Source of the DNA: Hyphomicrobiales bacterium
Lineage (GTDB): Bacteria; Pseudomonadota; Alphaproteobacteria; Rhizobiales; Rhizobiaceae
Assembly: GCA_026400435.1 (NCBI GenBank)
Contig: JAPLOZ010000085.1
Location: 62,001-126,000 of the forward strand
Direction: 5' to 3'
DNA: 64,000 nucleotides
The notes beneath the pieces are model-generated. The model was not told the DNA's origin. It was given only the letters and a program-made list of their open reading frames with translations, and did no database searches. Below, piece by piece: positions 63,115 through 64,000 of the stretch (its first letter is position 1; the number at the start of each line of letters is the position of its first letter). The translations under genes and the position numbers were made by a program.

Positions 63115-63999
63115 TCAGTCCTGGATGACGCCGCCGGCGCGTTCAAGCGCCTCGCGCGTGTCGACATCGATCATGGCGCCCTCCCCGACCTCGATGTCGA
63201 CAACGGGCATCATACCTGCCTCGACGAGGTGACGGGCGCCGGTGTCGCCATGCAGCTGCGAGACAGCCCCAAACAGAGCGCGTGGCAGCAGCACGGGATT
63301 GCCGCGCCGGCCATCATGGGTCGCACGGACGATCGCCCGGCCGTCGGCCTCGCGGAACGCCGACAGCAGCCGGTTCATGACTTGAGAGGAAACAGCCGGC
63401 ATGTCGCCAAGCAGGATCAGGGCGCCATCGGCATCGTCCCCGACGGCCGCGATCCCGGCCTTGAGCGAGCTCGCCAGCCCGGATGCAAAGTCCGCGTTGT
63501 GCACGAATCGCACGTCGAGTGCGTCAAGCGCCGCCCTGATGCGGGCTGGCTGGTGTCCGGTCACCACAAGCACGCCGCGCGCGCCTGACGCCCGAGCATG
63601 GTCGACGGTCTGGCGGATCAGCGGCTTTCCGTCGAAATGCGCCATCAGCTTGTTGGGCCCGCCCATCCTTGTCGAGCGACCAGCGGCCAGCACGACGGCT
63701 TCGACCCTTTCGCCGCCTGCGCGCTGCCTGCTGTCGCGCGGCTGCGGGCGGGTGGGAATTTCCATGAGAAGGCCGCCGACGCCCATTGAGGCGATATCGC
63801 CGGACGACACGTCAACTCCGGCCAACAGCCTTTCCAGAACCCAGTCGAACCCGTTCTCCTTCGGGCTGCGCGCGCAGCCCGGCGCGCCGACGACCGGCGT
63901 CCGTCCGAGCCGGCCGAGAACCAGGAGGTTGCCGGGATCGACCGGCATACCGGCTCGCAGCACCTCGCCGCCGGCCAACTCGATCGCTGCCGGGATCAC
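63115..63999 (-). CDS. Molybdopterin-binding / nucleotidyltransferase fusion (partial)
   Basis: The gene runs off the right end; 294 residues are visible, from an in-frame GTG at 63999 that is probably internal. The first 95 residues are the end of a MoCF_biosynth-type domain (VVGAPGCARSPKENGFDWVL). A MobA/MocA-like transferase follows: VEAVVLAAGRSTRMGGPNKL, VLVVTGHQPARIRAALDALD, GALILLGDMPAVSSQVMNRL and RRGNPVLLPRALFGAVSQLH. This fusion is known from Rhizobiales and is presumed to attach CMP or similar to molybdopterin. The secreted hydrolase follows 3 bases later on the same strand. Confidence 0.88.
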   Translation of the reverse strand: MIPAAIELAGGEVLRAGMPVDPGNLLVLGRLGRTPVVGAPGCARSPKENGFDWVLERLLAGVDVSSGDIASMGVGGLLMEIPTRPQPRDSRQRAGGERVEAVVLAAGRSTRMGGPNKLMAHFDGKPLIRQTVDHARASGARGVLVVTGHQPARIRAALDALDVRFVHNADFASGLASSLKAGIAAVGDDADGALILLGDMPAVSSQVMNRLLSAFREADGRAIVRATHDGRRGNPVLLPRALFGAVSQLHGDTGARHLVEAGMMPVVDIEVGEGAMIDVDTREALERAGGVIQD

Positions 64000-64000
64000 A

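Noticed and set aside
1-64000. CRISPR array or complete insertion sequence
   Set aside because: No regularly spaced repeats and no transposase gene with terminal repeats were seen.

Overview
The window looks like chromosome from an alphaproteobacterium of the order Hyphomicrobiales (Rhizobiales), most likely the Phyllobacteriaceae/Mesorhizobium neighbourhood. Evidence: high GC; a divK-pleD pair, a PopZ-like DUF2497 protein and an ExoR homologue; the gene order pcm-tolC-popZ-valS; a B12-dependent class II ribonucleotide reductase; DUF3572, DUF2336 and DUF192 genes; and a RIME-like intergenic repeat. This assignment is by recognition of protein families, without database searches.

Layout. 0.2-4.7 kb: a secreted Gly/Ser/Asp repeat protein, a NarX/NarL-type two-component pair, a divergent MFS carrier and rpmG. 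5-7.4 kb: divK-pleD cell-cycle/c-di-GMP signalling and DUF3572. 7.3-11.9 kb: GNAT acetyltransferase, DNA polymerase IV with an N-terminal Cys cluster, a Phd/VapC toxin-antitoxin pair with a visible operator, an EamA carrier and a K+ channel with a zinc ribbon. 11.9-24.9 kb (all minus strand): dnaE, exoR, a FadL-type porin, valS, popZ-like, tolC and pcm. 25-29 kb: tRNA-Cys, hydrolase, DUF192, a two-domain cold-shock gene whose 5' end appears frameshifted, glyoxalase I and threonine dehydratase. 29.3-35.8 kb: two tandem paralogous lipoprotein-like alpha/beta hydrolases, adenine deaminase, a porin and a secreted hydrolase. 35.9-38.9 kb: tRNA-Leu followed by a compact operon of an unusual Mur-type ligase, an 88-residue orphan and a GT8 glycosyltransferase. 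38.9-45.4 kb: hydrolase, WrbA, MoaB/CinA-type protein, universal stress protein, xanthine phosphoribosyltransferase, Nudix hydrolase, and a molybdenum oxidoreductase with its flavin reductase partner.

45.4-49.9 kb: nrdJ, preceded by two NrdR-box-like palindromes 31 bp apart. 49.9-54.7 kb looks accessory: a RIME-like repeat, a decayed DUF559 nuclease fragment, a small membrane protein, a SulP anion transporter, a strongly structured intergenic inverted repeat, and a signal-less type I arylsulfatase. 54.8-64 kb returns to core-like genes: Dabb protein, a 44-residue membrane peptide, a DHA2 exporter, 5-formyl-THF cyclo-ligase, DUF2336, a MaoC/CitE-like pair, nitroreductase, two secreted proteins, and a molybdopterin-binding/nucleotidyltransferase fusion cut by the window edge.

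Functional links: purine salvage (ade, gpt), molybdenum cofactor (the MoaB-type protein, the Mo oxidoreductase and the fusion at the right edge), sulfur compounds (SulP plus arylsulfatase), and envelope biogenesis/regulation (exoR, tolC, porins, the Mur/GT8 operon). The most unusual parts are the Mur ligase/88-aa/GT8 operon, the sulfatase/SulP insertion with its structured spacer, the NrdR boxes at nrdJ and the cold-shock frameshift.
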